A stretch of 64,000 nucleotides of DNA from Marinobacterium rhizophilum (GTDB taxonomy: Bacteria; Pseudomonadota; Gammaproteobacteria; Pseudomonadales; Balneatricaceae), in assembly GCF_024397915.1 (NCBI RefSeq), contig NZ_CP073347.1:1302001-1366000 (forward strand), read 5' to 3'. The first letter of the stretch is position 1, and each line of letters opens with the position of its first letter. Of this stretch, positions 8,351 through 16,357 are shown one piece after another. Under the pieces are notes generated by a model, which saw nothing but the letters and a program-made list of their open reading frames with translations, did no database searches and was not told the origin of the DNA. Position numbers and translations under genes: made by a program.

Positions 8351-9369
8351 TGAACAGGATAGTCACGCCCGATGCCCCCTCAGCGCCACTGCTCAGGGTG
8401 CGCAACCTGCACTGTACCTTCAAGAGCAACAAGCCCGGTCGTCTGTTCGGGCCTCGGCCGCTCATTCATGCGGTCAATGGCGTCAGTTTCGATATTCAGC
8501 CCGGCGAAGCCTTCGGCGTGGTCGGCGAGAGCGGTTGCGGCAAATCCACCACCGCCAAGCTGGTACTCAACATGGCCAGGGCCAGCGAGGGCTCGGTGCA
8601 GTACCGCGGCCAGGAGCTGATCGGCCTGTCCGATGCGCAATGGAAGCCGCTGCGCCAGAAGTTGCAGTACGTCTTCCAGGATCCCCTGGGCGCACTGGAT
8701 CCGCGCATGCAGGTACTGGATCAGGTGATCGAACCCCTGACCATTCACCAGCTGCACGATGGCACCCGGCGCCGCCGTATCGCCGAGGAACTGCTACAGA
8801 GTGTCGGCCTGCAGTCCGGCCAGCTGCACAAGTACCCGCACGAACTCAGCGGCGGTCAGCGCCAGCGCGTGGTGCTGGCCCGGGCCCTGATACTCAAACC
8901 CGAACTGCTGATCTGCGACGAGCCTATCTCGGCGCTCGATGTGTCTATCCAGGCACAGGTCGTCAACCTGCTGCAGCAGTTGCGCCGCGACATGGGGCTG
9001 ACACTGCTCTTTATCAGCCACGACCTCTCGGTGGTGCGCCACCTGTGTGACCGCGTGGCGGTGATGTACCTCGGCCAGATCGTCGAGATGGGGCCGGCCC
9101 GGCAACTCTTTTCCGCGCCCCGCCACCCCTATACCCAGGCACTGATTTCAGCCATCCCCAAGGCGGACCCCAGCGCCCGGCGCGATCACATCAGCCTCAC
9201 CGGCGAGCCCCCAAGCCCGGCCGACCCGCCCGCTGGCTGCCGCTTTCACCCCCGCTGCCGCCTGGCCACCGAGCGCTGTCGCCAGCACATGCCGGAGCTG
9301 CGCGTGGATGGCGGGCACCACGCGGTGGCCTGCTTTGAAGCCCGGATTCCGGTCGAGGAGGTGGCCTGA
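8347..9369 (+). CDS. ABC transporter ATPase, DppF-like
   Basis: 340 residues. Walker A is GESGCGKS, the signature is LSGGQRQR, Walker B is LLICDEPISALD, and the switch region is FISHDLS. The C-terminal GCRFHPRCRLATERC cluster matches the oligopeptide/dipeptide ATPase C-terminal domain. The start overlaps the previous stop (ATGA). A second ATG at 8350 is equally possible. It partners the ATPase encoded just upstream. Confidence 0.92.
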   Translation: MMNRIVTPDAPSAPLLRVRNLHCTFKSNKPGRLFGPRPLIHAVNGVSFDIQPGEAFGVVGESGCGKSTTAKLVLNMARASEGSVQYRGQELIGLSDAQWKPLRQKLQYVFQDPLGALDPRMQVLDQVIEPLTIHQLHDGTRRRRIAEELLQSVGLQSGQLHKYPHELSGGQRQRVVLARALILKPELLICDEPISALDVSIQAQVVNLLQQLRRDMGLTLLFISHDLSVVRHLCDRVAVMYLGQIVEMGPARQLFSAPRHPYTQALISAIPKADPSARRDHISLTGEPPSPADPPAGCRFHPRCRLATERCRQHMPELRVDGGHHAVACFEARIPVEEVA

Positions 9370-10301
9370 TGAACATGCTCTATGCACTGCAAAAACTGGC
9401 GCGGGCACTGCTCACGGTGCTGCTGATCGTGAGCACGGTCTTTTTCGTGCTGCGACTGTCCGGCGACCCTGCGGTCTATGTGCTGGGGCTGGAAGCCGAT
9501 CCCCGGGCGCTGGATGCGTTTCGCCAGCAGTGGGGGCTGGATTTGCCGATCTGGCAGCAGTATCTGCATTTTCTCGGCAACTGCCTGCAGGGCGATTTCG
9601 GCTACTCCTATTTCGAAGAGCGCGATGCCATGACTGCGGTACTCGAGCGCCTGCCCAAAACGCTGCAGCTGATGGGCGTTACCGGGCTGTGCACGCTGCT
9701 GATTGGGGTGCCGGCAGGGATCTACGCGGCGCTGCACCGCAACAGCTGGATTGACCGCCTGACCATGCTGGTGTCGGTCGCCGGTTTCAGCCTGCCGAAC
9801 TTCGTGCTCGGTATCTTCCTGATCCTGCTGTTTTCGGTCACCTGGCAGCTGCTGCCCACCAGCGGCAGCGGCAGCTGGCAGCACTTTGTGATGCCGGTGC
9901 TGACAATGACCGTGGCGGAAGCCGCCATCTTCGCCCGCTTTACCCGCTCGGCGATGCTCGAGGTGCTGCACCAGCCCTACATGCGAACCGCCAGGGCCAA
10001 GGGCCTGCGCTGGCCTCAGGCGGTATGCCGGCATGCACTGCCCAATGCCGCCATACCACTGATCACCGTGGTGGGCTTCTTTGTCGGCACCCTGGTCGCC
10101 GGCGGTGTGGTGACCGAAAGCCTCTTTGCCTGGCCGGGCCTGGGCCGGCTGCTGGTCAGCTCGGTGGCCAACCGGGACCTGGCCGTGGTGCAGATCATCG
10201 TCATGCTGATCGCCTGCTCCATGGTCCTCACCAACCTGGTAATCGATTTGCTGTATGGCTGGCTCGACCCCCGCGTCGGCAGCCTGAGAACGGGAGACTG
10301 A
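9369..10301 (+). CDS. ABC transporter permease, DppB-like
   Basis: 310 residues and six transmembrane segments. Typical DppB features are the large first extracytoplasmic region, the DFGYSYFEERDAM stretch, and the cytoplasmic EAA-type loop RTARAKGLRWPQAVCRHALPNA. The start shares one base with the preceding stop. It forms the membrane channel together with the next gene. Confidence 0.92.
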   Translation: MNMLYALQKLARALLTVLLIVSTVFFVLRLSGDPAVYVLGLEADPRALDAFRQQWGLDLPIWQQYLHFLGNCLQGDFGYSYFEERDAMTAVLERLPKTLQLMGVTGLCTLLIGVPAGIYAALHRNSWIDRLTMLVSVAGFSLPNFVLGIFLILLFSVTWQLLPTSGSGSWQHFVMPVLTMTVAEAAIFARFTRSAMLEVLHQPYMRTARAKGLRWPQAVCRHALPNAAIPLITVVGFFVGTLVAGGVVTESLFAWPGLGRLLVSSVANRDLAVVQIIVMLIACSMVLTNLVIDLLYGWLDPRVGSLRTGD

Positions 10302-10302
10302 G

Positions 10303-11169
10303 ATGACAACACTGACAGCAACGCCGCTACAGACCCGCCGCCGCATGCGCCTGCCACTGCTGATCTGGCTTTCCATCGCCTGGCTGGCCCTGATGGTACT
10401 GGTCTCGGTCACCGGCGACCTCTGGCTCCCCTACGACTACCAGGCGATCGACCTGCGCGCCCGGCTGCAGCCGCCGGTCTGGCTCGCAGAGGGCAGCTGG
10501 AGCCACCTGCTGGGCACCGACCACCTGGGGCGTGATGTGCTGAGCCGGCTGGTGATTTCCGTCCAGGTCAGCCTGCTGGTCGCACTGATCGGCACCCTGA
10601 TCGGCGCCCTGTTCGGTACCCTGGTCGGTCTGCTGGCAGCCCATTTCCGCGGTTGGGTGGATGACCTGGTCATGATCGCCATCGACTACCAGGCATCGAT
10701 CCCTTTCATGATCCTGGCACTGGCGGTGGTTGCCTTTTTCAGCAACAGCCTGATGCTGTTCATCCTGCTGATGGGAATCTTCGGCTGGGAGCGCTATGCC
10801 CGCATCACCCGTGGCCTGGCACTGTCATCGATCCAGCGCGGTTACGCCGTTGCGGTGCGCACCCTGGGGGCTTCACCCTGGCGTATCTACGGTCGCCATA
10901 TTCTGCCCAATATCGCCAATGCACTGATCGTCAACATGACGCTTAACTTCCCGCAGACCATCATGCTGGAAACCTCGCTGAGCTTCCTGGGTCTGGGCAT
11001 TCAGCCGCCCATGACCAGCCTTGGCAATATGGTCGGCTTCGGTCGGGACTACCTGCTGACCGCCTGGTGGCTCGCTACCCTGCCCGCCCTGGTGATCTTT
11101 TTCACCACCCTGGCCTTCGCCCTGCTCGGCGACTGGGTGCGGGACAGGCTGGACCCCACCAGCCGCTAA
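10303..11169 (+). CDS. ABC transporter permease, DppC-like
   Basis: 288 residues. A short N-terminal helix is followed by LLGTDHLGRDVLSRL, diagnostic of DppC/OppC permeases, and the EAA loop VRTLGASPWRIYGRHILPN. Five to six transmembrane helices. It starts one base after the DppB-like gene ends and completes a full importer of one binding protein, two ATPases and two permeases. Confidence 0.92.
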   Translation: MTTLTATPLQTRRRMRLPLLIWLSIAWLALMVLVSVTGDLWLPYDYQAIDLRARLQPPVWLAEGSWSHLLGTDHLGRDVLSRLVISVQVSLLVALIGTLIGALFGTLVGLLAAHFRGWVDDLVMIAIDYQASIPFMILALAVVAFFSNSLMLFILLMGIFGWERYARITRGLALSSIQRGYAVAVRTLGASPWRIYGRHILPNIANALIVNMTLNFPQTIMLETSLSFLGLGIQPPMTSLGNMVGFGRDYLLTAWWLATLPALVIFFTTLAFALLGDWVRDRLDPTSR

Positions 11170-11219
11170 GCCACCCTTGCCGCCGTTAACAAATTGAAGA
11201 ATCAAGAGAGAACCGACCC

Positions 11220-12002
11220 ATGACCGCAATGCAGCCCCATGAACTGGCCCACAAGATGGCCGACCGTGCCCGAAGCATACTGCAACCCTACTTCCGCACC
11301 CGTATCCAGGTCCAGGACAAGGCGGACACCAGCCCGGTGACCATTGCCGACCAGGAAACCGAAAGCGCACTGCGGGCGATGCTGCACACGCACTTCCCGA
11401 GCCACAACATCATCGGCGAGGAGCATGAACAGCTGCAGCAGGGGGGCGACTTTACCTGGGTTATCGATCCCATCGATGGCACCAAGAGCTTCATTTCCGG
11501 CATGCCGACTTTCGGCACCCTGATCAGCCTGCAGCAGGCCGAGGTGCCGATACTCGGCATGATCGATATCCCGATTTCCGATGAACGCTGGGTGGCGCGC
11601 CGGGGCCATGGCACCCGCTACAACGGCCAGAGTTGCCATACCTCGGCGGTCACCGAGCTGCGGGATGCCATCCTCTACTGCACCGAACCCGACCCCTTCG
11701 ATAAACCTCAACTGGCGCGGTTCGAGCGGCTGGCACAGCAGGTGAAGCTGCGGCGCTTTGGCGGCGACTGTTACCTGGCCGGCCTGCTGGCCAGTGGCCA
11801 TATCGACCTGCTGGTGGAGGCCAGCCTGAAGATCTACGACGTCATGGCCATGGTTACCGTGATCGAGGAGGCGGGCGGCTGCATCAGTGACTGGCACGGG
11901 CAGCCGGTGGGCGGCCCGGGCTGGGACGGCAGCCTGCTGGCATCCGCCACGGCAGCACTGCACGCCCGGGCCCTGGCCGTGCTGCAGGGCACGTCAGCCT
12001 GA
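11220..12002 (+). CDS. Inositol-monophosphatase-superfamily phosphatase, HisN-like
   Basis: 260 residues. Metal and catalytic motifs of the lithium-sensitive phosphatase superfamily are present: GEEHE (Glu), WVIDPIDGTKSF (Asp-Asp), and YDVMAMVTVIEEAGG in place of the usual WD motif. FISGMPTFGTLI after DPIDGT resembles HisN-type histidinol phosphatases more than inositol or PAP phosphatases. It lies 50 bp after the importer permease, with a ribosome-binding site (AGAGAG). In an uptake operon it more probably dephosphorylates the imported compound than serves histidine biosynthesis. Confidence 0.85.
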   Translation: MTAMQPHELAHKMADRARSILQPYFRTRIQVQDKADTSPVTIADQETESALRAMLHTHFPSHNIIGEEHEQLQQGGDFTWVIDPIDGTKSFISGMPTFGTLISLQQAEVPILGMIDIPISDERWVARRGHGTRYNGQSCHTSAVTELRDAILYCTEPDPFDKPQLARFERLAQQVKLRRFGGDCYLAGLLASGHIDLLVEASLKIYDVMAMVTVIEEAGGCISDWHGQPVGGPGWDGSLLASATAALHARALAVLQGTSA

Positions 12003-12061
12003 CAGGGTCTGTATCACACCCTCCTTGCAGTGCCGGCTTTGTGCAGCCGCGGCCCGGTGAC

Positions 12062-12096
12062 GGTCCCGGGCCGCCGGATGACGCCGGCCCGGGACC
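12062..12096 (+). other. Strong intercistronic hairpin between the phosphatase and DUF47 genes
   Basis: GGTCCCGGGCCG (12062-12073) pairs perfectly with CGGCCCGGGACC (12085-12096) over an 11-base loop. No T-tract follows. It probably tunes or stabilises the polycistronic mRNA, or partially attenuates read-through into the DUF47-PiT pair. Confidence 0.6.
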
Positions 12097-12120
12097 CCGG
12101 GAGACAACCAGGAAACAATC

Positions 12121-12780
12121 ATGAACTTCAAACTGCCGAGCCTTTTCAGCCGTACCAGCAAGGTCGAGCGCAATATCGACGACTTCTTCGACAGGGTCGT
12201 CGTGGCGGGCCTGCTGTTCCGCCAGGCCATGCAACTCTACATTGATCAGGGTATCTGCGCCGAGTTCGAAGACAAGATGGCCCGGGTGGAAGCGCTGGAG
12301 AGCGAAAGCGATCAGCTGCGCCGTGCCATCGAAACCGAGCTCTATGTCCACACCCTGATCCCGGACCTGCGTGCCGACGTGATGTCATTGCTCGAAGATG
12401 TCGATGTGCTGATCAACCTGTTCGAAGCCGGCCTGTTCAAGTTTCATATCGAGCGCCCGCAGTTCCCGGCGGCCACCCTGCCGGAACTGAACCGCCTGCT
12501 GCACACCGTATGCGAATGCGTCGAACTGCTGGTCACCGCTGCCCGGGCCTTCTTTCGCGACATCCAGGCCGTACGGGATCACAACTGCAAGGTTCAGCTG
12601 CTTGAGACCGAAGCCGACAAGCTCAGCACCGCCCTGCTGCGGCGGATTTTCAACTCCGACCTGGATATCGCCCACAAGGTCCACCTGCGCTATTTCGTGG
12701 AGCGAATAGACGAGCTGGCCAATACCGCTGAAGACATCAGTGACCGCCTCTCGATCTATGCCATTAAACGTCGCATCTAG
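12121..12780 (+). CDS. DUF47 family protein (PhoU-like partner of PiT transporters)
   Basis: 219 residues, almost entirely helical, of the TIGR00153/DUF47 type: FDRVVVAGLLFRQAM near the N-terminus, SESDQLRRAIETELY (helix with acidic metal-binding residues), and ETEADKLSTALLRRIF. Family members sit next to PiT phosphate transporters and are thought to control Pi flux. The ribosome-binding site AGGAAAC precedes the ATG. Only 11 bases separate it from the PiT gene. Confidence 0.9.
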   Translation: MNFKLPSLFSRTSKVERNIDDFFDRVVVAGLLFRQAMQLYIDQGICAEFEDKMARVEALESESDQLRRAIETELYVHTLIPDLRADVMSLLEDVDVLINLFEAGLFKFHIERPQFPAATLPELNRLLHTVCECVELLVTAARAFFRDIQAVRDHNCKVQLLETEADKLSTALLRRIFNSDLDIAHKVHLRYFVERIDELANTAEDISDRLSIYAIKRRI

Positions 12781-12791
12781 GGTTTCGTACC

Positions 12792-14267
12792 ATGGACCTG
12801 AGCTTTATTTTCTTTATCTCCAGCGGCCTGTTTCTCGGCTGGTCCCTGGGCGCCAACGATGCTGCCAATATCTTCGGCACCGCGGTGGGGTCGCGCATGC
12901 TGCGTTTCTCCACCGCCGCACTGGTCTGCTCGGTATTCGTGGTGCTCGGTGCCGTGATCGACGGCGCCGGAGCCGCCCGCACGCTCGGCTCCCTGGGCGG
13001 CATCAACCAGATCGCGGGCGCTTTCGCCACCGCGCTGGCCGCCGCGCTGTCGGTCTTCATGCTGGTGCGCATCGGCCTCACGGCGTCGACCACCCAGGCC
13101 ATCGTCGGTGCTATCGTCGGCTGGAACTTCTTTACCGGTGCGCTTACCGACACCGATACGCTGCTGACAATTCTGGCCACCTGGGTGCTGTGCCCGCTGC
13201 TGGCCGGCCTCTTCGCCGTGCTGCTCTCCAGGGCGGTCGAGTTCGGGCTGCAGCGGTTTCAACCCCATTTGCTGACCCAGGACAGCTGGACGCGCCTGGC
13301 GCTCATCGTGACCGGGGCCTTCGGCGCCTATACCCTGGGGGCCAACAACATTGCCAATGTCATGGGCGTGTTTATCGCGGTATCGCCGTTTCAGGATCTG
13401 GACATGTCCGGTGTGCGCGTCAGCTCGACCCAGCAGCTGTTTCTGCTCGGCAGCCTGGCCATTGCCGTCGGTGTCTATACCTATTCCAAACGTGTCATGC
13501 TGACGGTCGGCTGCAAGCTGCTGCAGGTGTCGCCGGTCTCCGCCTGGATCGTTGTCGTGGCCCATTCCCTGGTCCTGTTCCTGTTCGCCTCCCAGACACT
13601 GGAACGGCAGCTGATCGACTGGGGATTGCCGTCCATTCCACTGGTCCCCGTCAGCAGCACCCAGGCCATTGTCGGTGCAGTGATCGGCATCGGCCTGCTA
13701 AAGGGCGGGCACTCCGTCAACTGGCGCCTGGTCGGACGCATCGGCTGTGGCTGGGTGGCAACCCCGGCGGTGGCCGCGCTGATCTGCACGCTCTGCCTCT
13801 TCGTGCTGCAAAACCTGCTGCACCTCAGTGTTGCCAGGCCGCAACGCTACCTGATCTCTACTGCGGTTATGGAACGACTGCAGGAGCAGGGCTTCGATGC
13901 CGCGGCGCTGCAGCCATTGAGCGCTATCGAGTACCCCTCCGCCCGCACCCTGATCACCAGCGCCCAGCGCCACCTGGTGCTTGACAATGCAGCGCAGCAA
14001 GCGCTGCTTCACGCCAGCTACCTGGGTGATTTCTTTCTCAACGCGCACAAGATCGGCAATCTCGACCGCCAGTGGTTCTCGCAGGCCCAGTGGCAGGCAC
14101 TCAATGCCCTTGCCGGACACCGCTTTGAGTACCGCTGGCAGCTGGCACAGGCCCTCGCGGCCCTGACCCCGGCCTGGCGACACAGGCCCGACCGTGCGGC
14201 CAACAAGTATTTCAACCAGGATCTGCACCAAAAGCTCAGTCACCTGTACCGGATTTTCGAGTCCTGA
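12792..14267 (+). CDS. PiT-family inorganic phosphate transporter with C-terminal extension
   Basis: 491 residues. The two PiT signature repeats are visible: GANDAANIFGTAVGSR near the N-terminus and GANNIANVMG in the middle. About ten transmembrane segments fill residues 1-345. The last 140 or so residues form a soluble helical domain (from about NLLHLSVARPQRY to the C-terminus). PitA-type transporters of similar length instead carry their hydrophilic domain centrally. It is predicted to move Pi with cations, possibly outward when Pi is released by the upstream phosphatase. Confidence 0.88.
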   Translation: MDLSFIFFISSGLFLGWSLGANDAANIFGTAVGSRMLRFSTAALVCSVFVVLGAVIDGAGAARTLGSLGGINQIAGAFATALAAALSVFMLVRIGLTASTTQAIVGAIVGWNFFTGALTDTDTLLTILATWVLCPLLAGLFAVLLSRAVEFGLQRFQPHLLTQDSWTRLALIVTGAFGAYTLGANNIANVMGVFIAVSPFQDLDMSGVRVSSTQQLFLLGSLAIAVGVYTYSKRVMLTVGCKLLQVSPVSAWIVVVAHSLVLFLFASQTLERQLIDWGLPSIPLVPVSSTQAIVGAVIGIGLLKGGHSVNWRLVGRIGCGWVATPAVAALICTLCLFVLQNLLHLSVARPQRYLISTAVMERLQEQGFDAAALQPLSAIEYPSARTLITSAQRHLVLDNAAQQALLHASYLGDFFLNAHKIGNLDRQWFSQAQWQALNALAGHRFEYRWQLAQALAALTPAWRHRPDRAANKYFNQDLHQKLSHLYRIFES

Positions 14268-14309
14268 CGCGCGCCACCGGATCCTGCAATCCACAACAAG
14301 GTCATCAAC

Positions 14310-15530
14310 ATGACGATCGAGAAAAAAACTGCCGTCTCAAAACAGATCGTGCTCAACAGTACACAAGGCCCGGACGATGTCGCGGGCCCGCGGCAGCGGC
14401 TGTCTCGGCGCAGCGTTCTAAAAGGGATGGCAACGACATCGGTCATTTCCTGCATCGGCGGATTAGCACCGGCCATTATCAGCCCGCAGGCACGGGCATC
14501 GTCCGGGGAGCTGAACATACTGAGCTGGCCCGACTATATCTGGCCCGACATGATCAGATCGTTCGAAGCGAAAACCGGCATCAGGGTCCGGCTCTCCACC
14601 TATGGGGACAACAACGACGCCCTGGGCAGGCTAACTGCGGAACGGGGCAAGGGCTTCGATCTGATCTTTCCGTCGGTTACCAGCGCCGGTCATTACTACT
14701 CCCTGGACCTGCTGCAACCCCTGGCGGAAAACCGGCTTGCACTGGGCAATATCGCCCCGACAATGCTGGCGTCCTCCCTTGAACTGGGCGCGACCCATGG
14801 CGGCAAGCGCTACCTGCTGCCCTTTGCCTGGGGAACGGAAGCCATCACCTTGGACAGTGCAAGGCACGACGACCCCGACGGCGAGCTGTCCTACCTGGAT
14901 CTCTGGCAGCCGGAAAATCCAGGCCCCGTCACCCTGAGGCCCAGCTCGGCCCTGATCGCCCTGGGGCTGGCGCTGGATTACAACGGCGAACTGCCCTCGG
15001 ATCGCATGGCTGATGCCTATCGCAGCGAGGAGAAATATCGACAGATTCTGGACCGGGCGACGGCCTTTGCCATCAACCACAAACAGAACATCCGCAGCTA
15101 CTGGCACAGCACGCCGGAAATACTGTCCGCCTTTGCGCAGGAAGGTTGTGCTATCGGTCAGACCTGGGACGGTCCGGGCCTGACCCTGTTCAGGCAGAGC
15201 AAAGGGCGCTACCGCTATCGCATGCCCAGAGAAGGCGGCCTCGCCTGGCTCGACCCGGTGGGAATTTCGGCGGGTGCCGGCAACCTGGAGCAGGCCTATG
15301 CCTTTATCAACCATCTGCTGACACCCGAGGTCGGGGCGATGATGGCAAACCAGTCAGGTTACAATTCCTGTGTTGCCGGCACAGAAGCCTACCTGCTCCC
15401 CGACGTCCGGGAGGCCTACAACGCGACCTACACCCGGGAGGCACTGGACAACCTCTGGTGGTGGCAGGTCGACCCACCGTACTGGCTCGCCGTACGCCAG
15501 GAGTATGTGAAACGCTTCATGCAAGCCTGA
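14310..15530 (+). CDS. Tat-exported extracellular solute-binding protein, PotD/PhnS-like
   Basis: 406 residues. The long N-terminal region holds a twin-arginine motif (LSRRSVLKGM) and a hydrophobic stretch ending near PQARASS. The mature part begins ELNILSWPDYIWPDMIRSFE, as in spermidine/putrescine-type (SBP_bac_6/8) binding proteins; the 2-aminoethylphosphonate binding protein PhnS is in the same broad group. No matching ATPase or permease adjoins it. It ends 31 bp from the convergent second GntR gene. The ligand is unknown. Confidence 0.8.
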   Translation: MTIEKKTAVSKQIVLNSTQGPDDVAGPRQRLSRRSVLKGMATTSVISCIGGLAPAIISPQARASSGELNILSWPDYIWPDMIRSFEAKTGIRVRLSTYGDNNDALGRLTAERGKGFDLIFPSVTSAGHYYSLDLLQPLAENRLALGNIAPTMLASSLELGATHGGKRYLLPFAWGTEAITLDSARHDDPDGELSYLDLWQPENPGPVTLRPSSALIALGLALDYNGELPSDRMADAYRSEEKYRQILDRATAFAINHKQNIRSYWHSTPEILSAFAQEGCAIGQTWDGPGLTLFRQSKGRYRYRMPREGGLAWLDPVGISAGAGNLEQAYAFINHLLTPEVGAMMANQSGYNSCVAGTEAYLLPDVREAYNATYTREALDNLWWWQVDPPYWLAVRQEYVKRFMQA

Positions 15531-15561
15531 CGCCCGCCTGAAACCCGGGATTACACCGACT

Positions 15562-16287
15562 TCAGCGGTCGGTATCCTTGATGGAGAAATGCAGCTCCAG
15601 CGCCTCGAAGCGCCAGAACTCGCGGTCGATCTGGATAATGCGCCCCTCACCGTCACTCTTGGTGCGCTTGATATAGAGCCCAGGTGCGCCCGTGGTGCAA
15701 CCGAGCAGCTGTTGCGCCCTGCCCTCCAGGCGAACGGGCCTAATCAGCAGATCGGCCAGCGTCGGCCGGATATCGAACTCCTGCTCCCACACCTCGGTAA
15801 AGGAACGCCCTGCCAGCTTGTCAGGGTAACCGGGGGCCCGCTGGCAGTTGATCAGCACATCGTGAACAAAAATGCGGTGGCCATTAAAGGCTCCCCAGCC
15901 AAACACCCGCAGCAGCGGCGCCCCTGTATCGATGCCGAAATCGGCAGCCTGGCGGGCGTTTGCCGCGACCGTTTCCTGTTCCAGGTCCTGCCAGCTGGCG
16001 GTACCCTGTTCACGGGCCGCCCGCTGAAAACTGACATGGCCAAGGGGGTCATAGACAAAGCGGGGCTGGGCTACAAACCAGCCCTTGCGGTCGATGCGAA
16101 AGATCGCCCCCTCACTCTCCAGCGCCAGCAATGCCTGGCGTAACGACATGCGCTTGACCCCCAGGGTCTCACACAGCGCCCGTTCCGGCGGCAGCTTCTC
16201 ACCGGCCTGCCACTGCTTTTGTTGCAGCGCCCGATGCAACGCCTGCCGCGCAAGGCTGGCGGATGTCTGCGTCGCCTCTGCTTCCAT
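15562..16287 (-). CDS. GntR/UTRA regulator, PhnR-like (copy 2)
   Basis: 241 residues from the ATG at 16287 (GGAG upstream). It aligns without gaps to the regulator at 4815-5543 along most of its length. The recognition region is identical (GVKRMSLRQALLALE), as are GRSFTEVWEQ and IQIDREFWRFE. Differences concentrate in the UTRA domain and the C-terminal tail. No TGGTTTAAACCA site lies upstream of it. It probably recognises the same operator as copy 1 but a related, different effector. Confidence 0.88.
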   Translation of the reverse strand: MEAEATQTSASLARQALHRALQQKQWQAGEKLPPERALCETLGVKRMSLRQALLALESEGAIFRIDRKGWFVAQPRFVYDPLGHVSFQRAAREQGTASWQDLEQETVAANARQAADFGIDTGAPLLRVFGWGAFNGHRIFVHDVLINCQRAPGYPDKLAGRSFTEVWEQEFDIRPTLADLLIRPVRLEGRAQQLLGCTTGAPGLYIKRTKSDGEGRIIQIDREFWRFEALELHFSIKDTDR

Positions 16288-16357
16288 GACTCCAAGCTCC
16301 AAAACCGTTTCCCAAAGGCCGCAGTGTCTACTGTAAACCGCCGAATAACAATGATTC

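Noticed and set aside
4815..16287. C-P lyase or phosphonatase genes expected with PhnR-like regulators
   Set aside because: Every gene in the island was read for PhnG-M, PhnW/X, PhnA and PhnY/Z features and none was seen.
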